NCBI GenBank assembly: GCA_938038445.1
Contig: CALHRZ010000026.1
Coordinates: forward strand, 1-52,820
From: an uncultured bacterium
Lineage (GTDB): Bacteria; Verrucomicrobiota; Kiritimatiellia; CAIKKV01
DNA length: 52,820 nt
Direction: 5' to 3'
Shown here in pieces: positions 43,250-51,995 of this stretch. The notes under the pieces were generated by a model. It was not told the DNA's origin, searched no databases, and was given only the letters and a program-made list of their open reading frames with translations. A program made the translations under genes and the position numbers. Each line of letters starts with the position of its first letter. The stretch's first letter is position 1.

Positions 43250-44839
43250 ATGGCCAAACGTCCGCTCCTCGGACTGGCATTGGCCTTTGCCGCCGGCACC
43301 GCCGCAGGACTTAACGGGGCGCGACCATCTATACCCCTTCTGTTAGCCGTTACCGCACTGGCATTCCTCTTGGGATGGCACCAAACCCGTAGGGGAAGCG
43401 GCTCTTCCCTTCAATCCATCCCCTACTGCGGATGGCTCGGCGTTGCCGCCGGAATAGGCGCCCTTTCCGCCTCTCTTCGCGTCCACCCTTTTAATCACGA
43501 CTCCGCCCCCGCTCCCCCCACGCCATCCCACCAGGCCGATGCAATTGAGCAACGCCTTACCGGAACCATTCGCTCTTCCCCCGTTTGGATCGGCTCCGAC
43601 CAAACCAAAATCTGGCGCTTTACCATTGATCGCCGCCCTAACCTCTCCCCCGCTTGGTCATCCGGTTCGATTCAAAACGATAATCTCCTCGAAATACTTT
43701 GGATCAAGCCTCAAACCCCATTTCCCCCCGTCCCTGGAGAGCAATGGATGTTCTATGGCCAACGTCTATCAGGATCAACCCCACGCCTTCGGGTATTCGG
43801 CAACGCCGGAACTCTCCTGCAAGATAACCAAAATCCAATCCCCCTCCGCCGGCTCGCACATCTGCGCCGGTGGGCTATCCACACCCTTGCACGGGGCATC
43901 GAAGACGATCCTGCGATTCTCGGCCTGATTCGCGCTCTCACCCTCGGGGATCGGTCCGATCTTCCCCCCGGAACCCGAGCCCTCTTCCGAACAAGCGGCA
44001 TTCTCCACATCATCGCCATATCCGGTCTTCACGTTGGAATGCTCGCCTGGTTGATCACCCTGCCGCTCCGCGTTGTCCGACTCTCCCGTTTCTACTGGAT
44101 CCTCGTACTGGCTCCGTTGCTGATCCTTTACACCGCCCTCGCCGGTGCTCCCCCAAGCGCTGTTCGCGCTTGCATCATGGCTCTTTTCTTTTTCGCCGCT
44201 CCTCTGTTCGGACGCCGGCCCGATGCCTCTTGCTCAATCGCCGCTGCCGCAATTTTAATCCTTGCATGGGATCCCTATCAACTCCAAGAACCGGGATTCC
44301 TGCTCTCCTTTGCCATCGCCGGCGGCCTCATCGGAATCTCCCCCCTTCTCGCCTGCGCCGCTCCCTCCTTCTTGCGTCAAGACCCATGGATGTTGCCCGA
44401 ACTGGAACCTCTCGCCCACCGGCTCCTACGATTCACAGCCATACGCCTCTGGGAGCTGTTCCTCGTCTCCGCGGCCGCTTGGCTGATCGCCCTACCGTTG
44501 ACAGCACGCTACTTTGGACAACTCTCCCTCCTTGCCCTCCCGGCCAATCTCGCAGCCGTCCCCCTCGCATTTCTCCTCGTCGCCCTAGGCGCTCTGTCGC
44601 TCGCCGCCGACCTGGTCTTTCCCCCAGCCTCCCTCCTGCTTAACCGCTTGGCCGCCGCTTTTGGATCCCTCCTCCTTCGCTCAATGAGCACGCTCGCCGC
44701 CATTCCTTTTGGCACGTTCTTCGTTCCAAAACCGTCGGTCGCTGCCGTCGCCTTCAGCTATCTTCTCCTTGTGACTGCCCTCCATTTCATTTATTCTAAA
44801 ATCAAAAAAAATTCGCCAAATAGGAATTGCTTTACATGA
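43250..44839 (+). CDS. comEC: ComEC/Rec2-family DNA-uptake channel, short form
   Basis: 529 residues. An N-terminal soluble/OB-like DUF4131 region (about 25-200) is followed by the competence domain with about ten membrane helices. Typical strings are LTLGDRSDLPPGTRALFRTS, GILHIIAISGLHVGMLAW and PPSAVRACIMALFFF. ComEC carries single-stranded DNA across the inner membrane in natural transformation. The common C-terminal metallo-beta-lactamase domain is absent, so this is a short form. It starts three bases after argG and overlaps the protease gene by four bases. Confidence 0.9.
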   Translation: MAKRPLLGLALAFAAGTAAGLNGARPSIPLLLAVTALAFLLGWHQTRRGSGSSLQSIPYCGWLGVAAGIGALSASLRVHPFNHDSAPAPPTPSHQADAIEQRLTGTIRSSPVWIGSDQTKIWRFTIDRRPNLSPAWSSGSIQNDNLLEILWIKPQTPFPPVPGEQWMFYGQRLSGSTPRLRVFGNAGTLLQDNQNPIPLRRLAHLRRWAIHTLARGIEDDPAILGLIRALTLGDRSDLPPGTRALFRTSGILHIIAISGLHVGMLAWLITLPLRVVRLSRFYWILVLAPLLILYTALAGAPPSAVRACIMALFFFAAPLFGRRPDASCSIAAAAILILAWDPYQLQEPGFLLSFAIAGGLIGISPLLACAAPSFLRQDPWMLPELEPLAHRLLRFTAIRLWELFLVSAAAWLIALPLTARYFGQLSLLALPANLAAVPLAFLLVALGALSLAADLVFPPASLLLNRLAAAFGSLLLRSMSTLAAIPFGTFFVPKPSVAAVAFSYLLLVTALHFIYSKIKKNSPNRNCFT

Positions 44840-46152
44840 GACTTTCACAACCCGTCAATTCCGTCCGTTGGCCGGGTTTGGTACTCGCCCTCCTGATCCT
44901 CTCCTCCTGCCAAACGGTCCCACCCGCCGATCTCTCCGTTGCCGCACCCGCTAAAACCGCCACAAACATTCCACCCTCGGACCCCAAGGAGGAATTGTAC
45001 CAATCCCTCTCGCTCCTGACTTCCGCCCTTGTCCAAATCCGAAAAGGTTACGTGGATGAATCAAAGGTGACTTATACCAACCTTATCTACGGTGCACTGA
45101 GAGGAATGCTATCCGGGCTGGACCCTCACAGCGAGTTCATGGAGCCCGCTTCCTTTCAGCAGATGAAAGACGATACAGCCGGCGAATTCAGTGGCATCGG
45201 CATCGTCATCGGCTCCCGTAATGGCGCTCTAACCGTCATCGCCCCTATCGAAGATACCCCCGCATTTAAAGCCGGAATCCGCCCCAATGAAAAAATCCTC
45301 GCGATTGACGGCCTTTCCACCGAAGGCTTGACCGTTCCCGATTCTGTCAAACGACTTCGCGGACCGAAAGGATCCTCCGTAACCTTGACCCTCCAATCTC
45401 CCACAACGGGCGAAACCCGAACCGTACAGCTCGTGCGGGATACCATCAAAGTCTCGAGCGTCAAAGGTGCCCGCTTTCTCGAAGAGGACATTGCCTATGT
45501 CCGCATAACCAGTTTTACCGAAACAACAGCGGCCGACCTGACGAACGCCCTCGCACGCCTTCAAGAAAACCGCCCCATTCGCAGCCTGATTCTCGATCTC
45601 CGCAATAACCCCGGTGGACTTCTTGCATCCGCCATCAGCGTCGCCGAACTCTTTCTTCCCCCGCGCGCCGTCATCGTTTCTACACGCGGACGCCTGGAAC
45701 CGCCGCTGGTCGTGCGTTCCAGCGGAAAAGAGTTTCTCCCCGGAATCCCGCTCGCTGTTCTCGTCAACAGCGGTTCGGCCAGCGCATCTGAAATTGTCGC
45801 GGGTGCCCTCCAGGACAACAAACGCGCGGTCTTGGTCGGAGAGCCCACCTTCGGCAAAGCTTCCGTTCAGAGCCTCCTCGCCCTCAACGATCGCTCCGCC
45901 ATCCGATTGACCACCGCCCATTATTACACCCCATCCGGCCGTCTCATCCATGCCGTCGGCATTCAGCCGGACATCGTGGCCCCACTATCGCCCGAAGAAT
46001 GGCAGAAAGTTCAAATCCTCCGTTCCAACGAAGAAATGCCCGGATCCGTCGATCCCAGCGCCCTCGCCCAAGCCACCCATGCCCACGATATCCAACTCGA
46101 GCGGGCAGTGGACCTGCTCAAAGGAATCTTGATCTTTCAGAGCAAACGGTGA
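44836..46152 (+). CDS. ctpA: C-terminal processing protease (S41), lipoprotein
   Basis: 438 residues. The signal peptide ends in a lipobox LSSC (Cys25), so it is probably membrane-anchored. A PDZ domain (about 117-200) is followed by the S41 serine protease domain. Catalytic Ser316 is in NSGSASASE, and Lys341 in EPTFGKASVQ completes the Ser-Lys dyad. CtpA-type proteases trim envelope proteins and peptidoglycan hydrolases in the periplasm. The ATG at 44836 overlaps the comEC stop as ATGA and has an AGGA about ten bases upstream; a TTG at 44827 is less likely. Confidence 0.95.
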   Translation: MRLSQPVNSVRWPGLVLALLILSSCQTVPPADLSVAAPAKTATNIPPSDPKEELYQSLSLLTSALVQIRKGYVDESKVTYTNLIYGALRGMLSGLDPHSEFMEPASFQQMKDDTAGEFSGIGIVIGSRNGALTVIAPIEDTPAFKAGIRPNEKILAIDGLSTEGLTVPDSVKRLRGPKGSSVTLTLQSPTTGETRTVQLVRDTIKVSSVKGARFLEEDIAYVRITSFTETTAADLTNALARLQENRPIRSLILDLRNNPGGLLASAISVAELFLPPRAVIVSTRGRLEPPLVVRSSGKEFLPGIPLAVLVNSGSASASEIVAGALQDNKRAVLVGEPTFGKASVQSLLALNDRSAIRLTTAHYYTPSGRLIHAVGIQPDIVAPLSPEEWQKVQILRSNEEMPGSVDPSALAQATHAHDIQLERAVDLLKGILIFQSKR

Positions 46153-47168
46153 TCTGGCTCGGCATTGAGACTTCTTGCGACGAAACAGCCGCCGCGCTTG
46201 TGGAGGACGGACAAATCGTTCATTCCAATATCGTCCGAAGCCAAATTCCTTTCCACCGCTCCTGGGGAGGAGTTGTTCCTGAACTCGCCGCACGCCGCCA
46301 TGTCGAGTGGCTGCCTGAAATCCTCTCCCGTGCGCTCGAAGAAAGCGGTTTTTCGTGGAACGCGATCGGTGGAATCTGCGCAACGCGCGGACCCGGCCTT
46401 GCTTCATCCCTCCTGGTCGGCCTCCAAACGGCAAAAGCGCTGGCGCTTCGCCTCAAGATTCCGTTCGCAGCGATTCACCATCTCGAGGGACACCTCGTCT
46501 CCCCATTTCTCTCTCCAAACAGTCCGTCCTTAGAATCGTATTGCCCTCTGACCGCCCTCGTTGTTTCCGGAGGACATACACTTCTTCTCCGCGTCCTTCG
46601 CCCCGGCCACTACAAAATCCTCGGAACAACGCGGGACGACGCGGCCGGAGAAGCCTTCGACAAGGGCGCAAAGCTACTCGGCCTCCCCTATCCCGGTGGA
46701 CCAGAACTCGAAAAGGCCGCCCAAGGCGGAAACCCCTCTGCCATTCATTTCCCTCGCGCCTTTTTTCCCCACCACCCGTTGGACTTCAGCTTTAGCGGGT
46801 TAAAAACTGCCCTGCTCTACTATCTGCGCAAAAATCCCGCCGTACTTTCAAACCCAAACCAGCGGGCCGATCTCGCGTCTTCCTATCAAGAGGCCATCGT
46901 GGACGTACTCGTCTCCCGCGCCGTTGAAGCCGCAGAACCCAGCCGTCCCCTCACCCTGGTAGGAGGCGTCTCCCTCAACAGCCGCCTCCGACAACGATTG
47001 ACGGAAGCGTGCGCTCAAAAAAACATTCCCCTAATCCTGGCCGATGCAAAATATTGCGGCGATAACGCTGCAATGATTGCCGGAGCCGCAGGAATGGGAC
47101 TCGGACTTCACGGCCCCGCCGCATTTCAAGCCGATTGCGACCCGCGTCTTCCACTCCCCCCCTCTTGA
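46149..47168 (+). CDS. tsaD: tRNA N6-threonylcarbamoyladenosine transferase TsaD
   Basis: 339 residues. It transfers the threonylcarbamoyl group to A37 of ANN-decoding tRNAs, with TsaB and TsaE. The start region LGIETSCDETAAALVEDG is the family signature. Iron ligands are in HHLEGH (His111, His115), and SGGHT and FSFSGLKTALL are also conserved. The GTG start at 46149 overlaps the ctpA stop (GTGA). The longer open frame upstream is inside ctpA. Confidence 0.96.
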   Translation: MIWLGIETSCDETAAALVEDGQIVHSNIVRSQIPFHRSWGGVVPELAARRHVEWLPEILSRALEESGFSWNAIGGICATRGPGLASSLLVGLQTAKALALRLKIPFAAIHHLEGHLVSPFLSPNSPSLESYCPLTALVVSGGHTLLLRVLRPGHYKILGTTRDDAAGEAFDKGAKLLGLPYPGGPELEKAAQGGNPSAIHFPRAFFPHHPLDFSFSGLKTALLYYLRKNPAVLSNPNQRADLASSYQEAIVDVLVSRAVEAAEPSRPLTLVGGVSLNSRLRQRLTEACAQKNIPLILADAKYCGDNAAMIAGAAGMGLGLHGPAAFQADCDPRLPLPPS

Positions 47169-47186
47169 ATCCGCCTAATCGATCGC

Positions 47187-49862
47187 CTAGGGTTTTTGAG
47201 TGGACATGCCCGCTTCCACAGATCCGGATTGACCGGGCGTGGCTGTCCGAATGGGTTTTCCGGCCGGATCAACAAGTCGAGCTGTTACGAAAATGAGTAA
47301 ATTCCGCTTCTGACTCTGCTCGCCCTTGTTCCGGAACAAAAATCCAATCAAGGGAAGATCGCCTAAAATCGGAATCTTGTCGTTCACCGAAATGACCTTC
47401 TCCGTAATCAACCCGCCCATCACCACGGTGGCCCCATCGTAAATCGAAATCTGAGTTTCCACCGCCCGCCGATGGAAGAACGGCTGCGGCATCCGCACTT
47501 GATACTCATTCCCCTGCGCATCGGGCAACGTCACGCCATACTCATACCACGTCGGCTCCGAAACCACTTCCGGACGCATGTTGAGATCAATGATATTACC
47601 CTCTTCGCTCACTTGCGGAACCACGCTCAAAATGACCCCCACTTCCCTCGTTTCAAAATTCTGAGGAAGAGCAACCACCTTCGCTTCGACAGTCTGGTTA
47701 TCCGTAGCCGTTCCGGAGGTCCCCATCAGTTCGCTCGCCGCACGGATGTCAAACTCGGTCGGATAGATGTATTCCGTGACGACCCGAATGTTGGCTTCGT
47801 TCCCCGATTTGGTGGTCACCTTCGGCGCGGACAAAACATCCGCTCGGCCGCTCTGCTCCAACATATGAAGGATCACCGAAAGCTCAGGATTCGTCAAAAC
47901 GCTCTGGATTCGCATGACCGCCCCCAGGGAACCCCCTGCCGTCGGGATCAAGTCCGTCCCCTGCATGTTCATGAATCGAAGCCCGCGCGTAAATCCGAGC
48001 GAGTCGGAATTCCGTGCGACTTCAATCCGCTCCCGCCCGCCCGGAAAACCGCCTCCCTTTTTCTGAAGAACCTGCCAGTTGTCCGTCAACAACCACTCGA
48101 AACCCAGCTCTTCCAAATCCGTTTGGTTCACTTCCACAAACCGAGCTTCAATCTCCACCTGCTTGGGCGGCACATCGATCTCACGCAAAATCCGCTCGAT
48201 CTTCTCATGGTTGGGCGCCGTATTCGCCACCACCAGTTTGCTCAGCGCAGGCTGAAAGACAATCGACGCACCTTTCGGAAACTCCACACCCATCTTTCGA
48301 AAAAAGGTTTCCACATCCCCACCAGCCGGTGCCGCCCGCGCATCCAAACCGCCTCCGGCCCAAGGATCCCCCGCTCCACCGCCTTCCGGCGCCGTCGCCA
48401 TTCCTCGAATCTTGTCCAGAAAACCCGGTTGGACGGAGTACCATTTGGTTTCGATCACCCCATCGGGAGCATCGGCGGGAACAATCATGACGATCTGGTT
48501 CTCGATCCGGAATTTCAGATTGGCAACCGACGTAATAATCTTCAACGCCGAATAGAGCGAAATAAACCGTGCCGAAAAGGTGATTTCGGGAACTCCAACC
48601 GCCACCGCTGCCACCGGCGCCGCCCCCCCTGCCCCCCCAAACGGATCAAACGCAGGAGCCGGGGTCGGTCCCGAAGTTCCAGGGCCAAGATTCAGAATAA
48701 TATTCACTCCCTTTTTCGCCGGATCATCCGTCGTAGTGTCTTCCGCAATGCTGGCCTTCACCAGAAAATCAACCACATCGTTGATGTTGGCCTGCCGAAA
48801 CTCAATCTGCGGAATGATGATCTTTTCCATTTTCTCAATCAGTGCAGACACCTGGCCTTCCCCGCGTTCCGGGACCCGAGGAGGAGGAGGCGCCACATAC
48901 GTGTAATCCCCCGGATTCCACGATCCCCGAACGTCGGCCAGCATCTGGGCAGAAGTGGCGGAGCGTTCGATCGTCCGAACCCGCATCGCTTGCTCGCCGG
49001 TCCGCTCCAAGTAACGGAGGGCTTCCTTGTTTTCAGGGTCAATCGATAGCGCCGAAGTAAAACGGTCCGCCGCCCGCTTGGTGTCCCCAATCGCAAGAAA
49101 ACCACGGCCCTCGCGGATGAGCCGATTGACTTCCTCTTGCCGCTTGCGAATTTCAGGAGACCGCGTCACATCCTGTGCAATATATGCCTCTTCTTTCGTT
49201 TGACGCACCTTCTGCCTCTGAAGTTCCTCTTGAATGGCCACCAACTGCCGCTCAATGCCCCGATGGGAAGGATCCCGCTTGTTGGCCGCCGTCGCAATTT
49301 CCAAAGCCGCCTGAAGCTGGTCAGTCCGAATCAGTTCCTGAATCAGTTGGAATTGCGCCTCGCTTAAACCGCTGTTGGCTGCCGCCCGATCCGGCTCGTT
49401 CTGAGGACGAACGGGAAGCGCTTCCAGCGCCTGCTGGAAAAATATGGCCGCCTCTTTATACTGACGCCGCTGGAGGGCGGATTGCGCTTCCGACAGCGAC
49501 TTCCGCCCCCGCAGTTCCTGCTCCCTCAAACGAACAACCCGCTGTTCCTCCAATCGGCGCGCCGCCTCGCTTTCCATTTCAGGAGTCAAGGCTGGAACCG
49601 CAGGCATTGGCGCCTCCTCCAACGGCTTCTCCGCTTGATCTTCCGGTGCAGGGGCGGTGAGTTCCGGAGCCGTCGGCGCTGGTTGAACAGCCGGCGGCAC
49701 CACAATCGGTGCGAAAAGATCCTCCTCAGCGCCCGCAGGAATTTGCTCCGCCGGCGCAACCGCCGGAATCTCTTCCTCCCCATTCTGAGCCCAGACCATC
49801 CCCACCGACAGGACGGCCGTTAAGGCACTCCGAATGCCCACGTAGAACACGTTCGAACTCAT
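47187..49862 (-). CDS. Large Amuc_1098-like secretin, system D
   Basis: About 891 residues from ATG 49862, which has GGGGAG upstream and a good Sec signal ending near VWAQ; earlier starts at 49892 and 49904 are possible. After a Pro/Ala/Glu-rich linker (about 25-90) there is a long helical, TPR-like region (about 95-310). A STN-like domain (IIPQIEFRQANINDVVDFLV) and N1-type region with Gly/Pro inserts follow, then the secretin core with QVEIEARFVEVN, VLSAPKVTTKSGNEANIRVV and KIPILGDLPLIGFLF. A long helical front before the secretin is characteristic of the Akkermansia Amuc_1098 type. It is the last gene of the system D operon and ends 18 bases from convergent tsaD. Confidence 0.93.
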   Translation of the reverse strand: MSSNVFYVGIRSALTAVLSVGMVWAQNGEEEIPAVAPAEQIPAGAEEDLFAPIVVPPAVQPAPTAPELTAPAPEDQAEKPLEEAPMPAVPALTPEMESEAARRLEEQRVVRLREQELRGRKSLSEAQSALQRRQYKEAAIFFQQALEALPVRPQNEPDRAAANSGLSEAQFQLIQELIRTDQLQAALEIATAANKRDPSHRGIERQLVAIQEELQRQKVRQTKEEAYIAQDVTRSPEIRKRQEEVNRLIREGRGFLAIGDTKRAADRFTSALSIDPENKEALRYLERTGEQAMRVRTIERSATSAQMLADVRGSWNPGDYTYVAPPPPRVPERGEGQVSALIEKMEKIIIPQIEFRQANINDVVDFLVKASIAEDTTTDDPAKKGVNIILNLGPGTSGPTPAPAFDPFGGAGGAAPVAAVAVGVPEITFSARFISLYSALKIITSVANLKFRIENQIVMIVPADAPDGVIETKWYSVQPGFLDKIRGMATAPEGGGAGDPWAGGGLDARAAPAGGDVETFFRKMGVEFPKGASIVFQPALSKLVVANTAPNHEKIERILREIDVPPKQVEIEARFVEVNQTDLEELGFEWLLTDNWQVLQKKGGGFPGGRERIEVARNSDSLGFTRGLRFMNMQGTDLIPTAGGSLGAVMRIQSVLTNPELSVILHMLEQSGRADVLSAPKVTTKSGNEANIRVVTEYIYPTEFDIRAASELMGTSGTATDNQTVEAKVVALPQNFETREVGVILSVVPQVSEEGNIIDLNMRPEVVSEPTWYEYGVTLPDAQGNEYQVRMPQPFFHRRAVETQISIYDGATVVMGGLITEKVISVNDKIPILGDLPLIGFLFRNKGEQSQKRNLLIFVTARLVDPAGKPIRTATPGQSGSVEAGMSTQKP

Positions 49863-49920
49863 GGAATGGCTCTCCCCAGACCAACGCTTCATTCTCGATC
49901 CCAATTCATCCGGTTATTTG

Positions 49921-50967
49921 TCATCGTTCCGCACCGGAAGACCCCTTGCGGCCGATCCACGTCTCTTTATTGCGCGCGTCGTCTCGTAATAGCACACGGG
50001 ATTCCCGCAAGTCAACCTCTTTCAACATGTACGTTTCCCCCCGCACCTTAAACGTCCCTCCCGCCCGAACGGTAAACTCCTGCTTGTCCGGTTCAAAAAG
50101 AAACCGGACCTCGTACTCGCTGATCGGAACCTCTTCCCCCTTCCGCAACGCAACCGTCCGCCCCGAGGTCTTGGATTTGAGATAAAGCACCGAGCGATCC
50201 ACAAGAACGGGAACCGTGGAGCCGGGAAGGGTCTCCTCCGCTTGCCGAAACTGATAATCCGCCAATTCGTACCCTTCCACCTCGTCGCCCATTTTGAACC
50301 AAGCGGTCCGCCGACTTCTCGTACTGTTGATTTGGTAGAGATCCCCCGATTGCAGCTTCGTCACCGCCATGAACTTCAAGTGGAATGGAAGCGCCTTAAT
50401 TTCACTCACCCGCAATTTGGCAATCAATGGCGGATGACTCGTCGGATCGGTCGGATCCGTCCCATACAAAAACTCTTCCAGATTGGTGAAGCCATCCCCA
50501 TCTAAATCTTGATGCGCATCCGTGGGATCTAGCGGATTTAGGCCATACCGCACCTCCCACTCGTCCAACATCCCGTCTTCATCCTTGTCGTTGGGAACTT
50601 CTCCCGTCTGCTTGGCGTTGCAGACCGGACAGACCGTGGCCTCGTATGGAATCGGTCGCTGACAGTCCACGCAGGCCACGCGTAGCTCCGGCACGGAAAG
50701 CCGCCGACCCCAACCCGCAACCTGAAATGGATTTTCGATCCGCTCCTCCGCTTGGGAAAATGCATCCAACACGACATTGGTCGCCTGACGATAAAGGGGC
50801 GTAAGTTCATTATTCCACCGCTGAAAACCCCGATGCGCCCGCTGCGCGGCCCCAATCTGAACCGAAAGCGCCACAACCGCAGCCACCAGACCGGCCAAGG
50901 CGGCAAACGCCAAAAGGCGATCGTAATTCCGACGCCACGCTTCCCGGATATCCATCCCCAAATTCAC
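49921..50967 (-). CDS. Amuc_1099-like inner-membrane protein with zinc ribbon and calcium repeats, system D
   Basis: 348 residues from GTG 50967; ATG 50955 is an alternative, and GGAG and AGGAGG lie before the GTG. One membrane helix (about 17-40) precedes a zinc-ribbon-like element, CVDCQRPIPYEATVCPVC (about 99-116). This is followed by two to three acidic repeats of the thrombospondin type-3/EF-hand style, NDKDEDGMLDEWEV and HQDLDGDGFTNLEEFLYGTD. The C-terminal 180 residues are beta-rich with no family recognised. Position between the PilO-like gene and the secretin suggests a PilP-like connector, possibly stabilised by zinc and calcium. This is inference from order and topology. Confidence 0.8.
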   Translation of the reverse strand: MNLGMDIREAWRRNYDRLLAFAALAGLVAAVVALSVQIGAAQRAHRGFQRWNNELTPLYRQATNVVLDAFSQAEERIENPFQVAGWGRRLSVPELRVACVDCQRPIPYEATVCPVCNAKQTGEVPNDKDEDGMLDEWEVRYGLNPLDPTDAHQDLDGDGFTNLEEFLYGTDPTDPTSHPPLIAKLRVSEIKALPFHLKFMAVTKLQSGDLYQINSTRSRRTAWFKMGDEVEGYELADYQFRQAEETLPGSTVPVLVDRSVLYLKSKTSGRTVALRKGEEVPISEYEVRFLFEPDKQEFTVRAGGTFKVRGETYMLKEVDLRESRVLLRDDARNKETWIGRKGSSGAER

Positions 50968-50968
50968 C

Positions 50969-51967
50969 CTACTCCACCCTCCTGGCAAACCGATACGCAT
51001 CCACTTCCAACCGAACCGTCAGAACAGCTTCACGCCCCGAAACGATCCGGGATTCCTTACTCTCCGGAACGCCCCGTTGAACCTCTTCTACCGAAGTTCC
51101 AGCCCCCGGGGAAAACAGCCGTTTTCGAATCGTGACTTGATTAACTGGCGCTTGCCACACCAGATTGTCAATCGCCAGAAACATCTCATGGGCCGCCAAC
51201 GCGTTCAACACCTGCAACACCGTTTCCTCCCGCCCCCGAAAAAGCAGAACAAAACGCATCGTCGCATACAAATCACCCGGCTTTAAAAGTCCCGCTTCGG
51301 AATTAAAACGGTTCACAAAACCTTCCTCCTCCGGCACGGCCGACGCGCCCCGAGGCCGCCGCCCCGGTCGAAGCGAAGGAACCGCCCCAGGAGGAGAACG
51401 CGGCCCCTCCCCATCTCCTTCCGCTTCAAACACCTCCCGGCCCACCGCGTCAATCGCGGTCACCTTCGCCTGCAAAAGCATATCGCACAGCCGACGGACA
51501 ATCGTCAACTGCTGCATAAGCCGCGGCACATGATCCGGATGAGGAGGTGTCCCTTTGAGATAATTTTCGAAACCAAAACCAAACTCCTTTGGCAATTCCA
51601 CCCCTGCCGCCCGCGCCTGATTCAATAGATCGCGCCGCGTCTGCCAGAAGGAGTCCATAAAGACCGTCGGTTGCTTCAAATCCAAATTCGGCTCCACTTG
51701 CCGAAGCGCCAGCCGCTCCTGAATCCGATAAAACGCCCCAACAAGCATTTCCAGATTCCGGCTCTCCACTTCCACGTTCTCCGGAGATGGAAATGGCGCC
51801 ATCCCGTAAAGACCCGCTAACTCCCGCTTTTGCTGCTCCAAACGATCCTCCGCCTCCTTATGGCGGCCCATGGACCAAATGAGAAATACAACATCCGCCC
51901 CCAGCGCAAGCAAAAAACCCACCCCCAACACCGCCAGCCATGTCTTCTTTCGCTGCGTTCCTGTCAC
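50969..51967 (-). CDS. Amuc_1100/PilO-like membrane protein, system D
   Basis: About 332 residues from GTG 51967, which has GAGG about nine bases upstream; a TTG at 52027 would overlap the upstream gene. One membrane helix (about 10-32) is followed by a coiled coil (34-60), then a helical and alpha/beta periplasmic region. A disordered Pro/Arg/Gly insert lies at about 190-225, then LYATMRFVLLFRGREETVLQ and a core similar to PilO. Layout and order match Amuc_1100 of Akkermansia, a PilO/GspM-like protein. It lies after the PilM-PilN gene and before the Amuc_1099-like gene. Confidence 0.8.
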   Translation of the reverse strand: MTGTQRKKTWLAVLGVGFLLALGADVVFLIWSMGRHKEAEDRLEQQKRELAGLYGMAPFPSPENVEVESRNLEMLVGAFYRIQERLALRQVEPNLDLKQPTVFMDSFWQTRRDLLNQARAAGVELPKEFGFGFENYLKGTPPHPDHVPRLMQQLTIVRRLCDMLLQAKVTAIDAVGREVFEAEGDGEGPRSPPGAVPSLRPGRRPRGASAVPEEEGFVNRFNSEAGLLKPGDLYATMRFVLLFRGREETVLQVLNALAAHEMFLAIDNLVWQAPVNQVTIRKRLFSPGAGTSVEEVQRGVPESKESRIVSGREAVLTVRLEVDAYRFARRVE

Positions 51968-51995
51968 GATCCAAGCCCTCGCCTGCGCATTCCAT

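Noticed and set aside
45999..46148. 50-residue extension of TsaD
   Set aside because: It lies within ctpA; TsaD family proteins begin at the GTG giving MIWLGIETSCDET.
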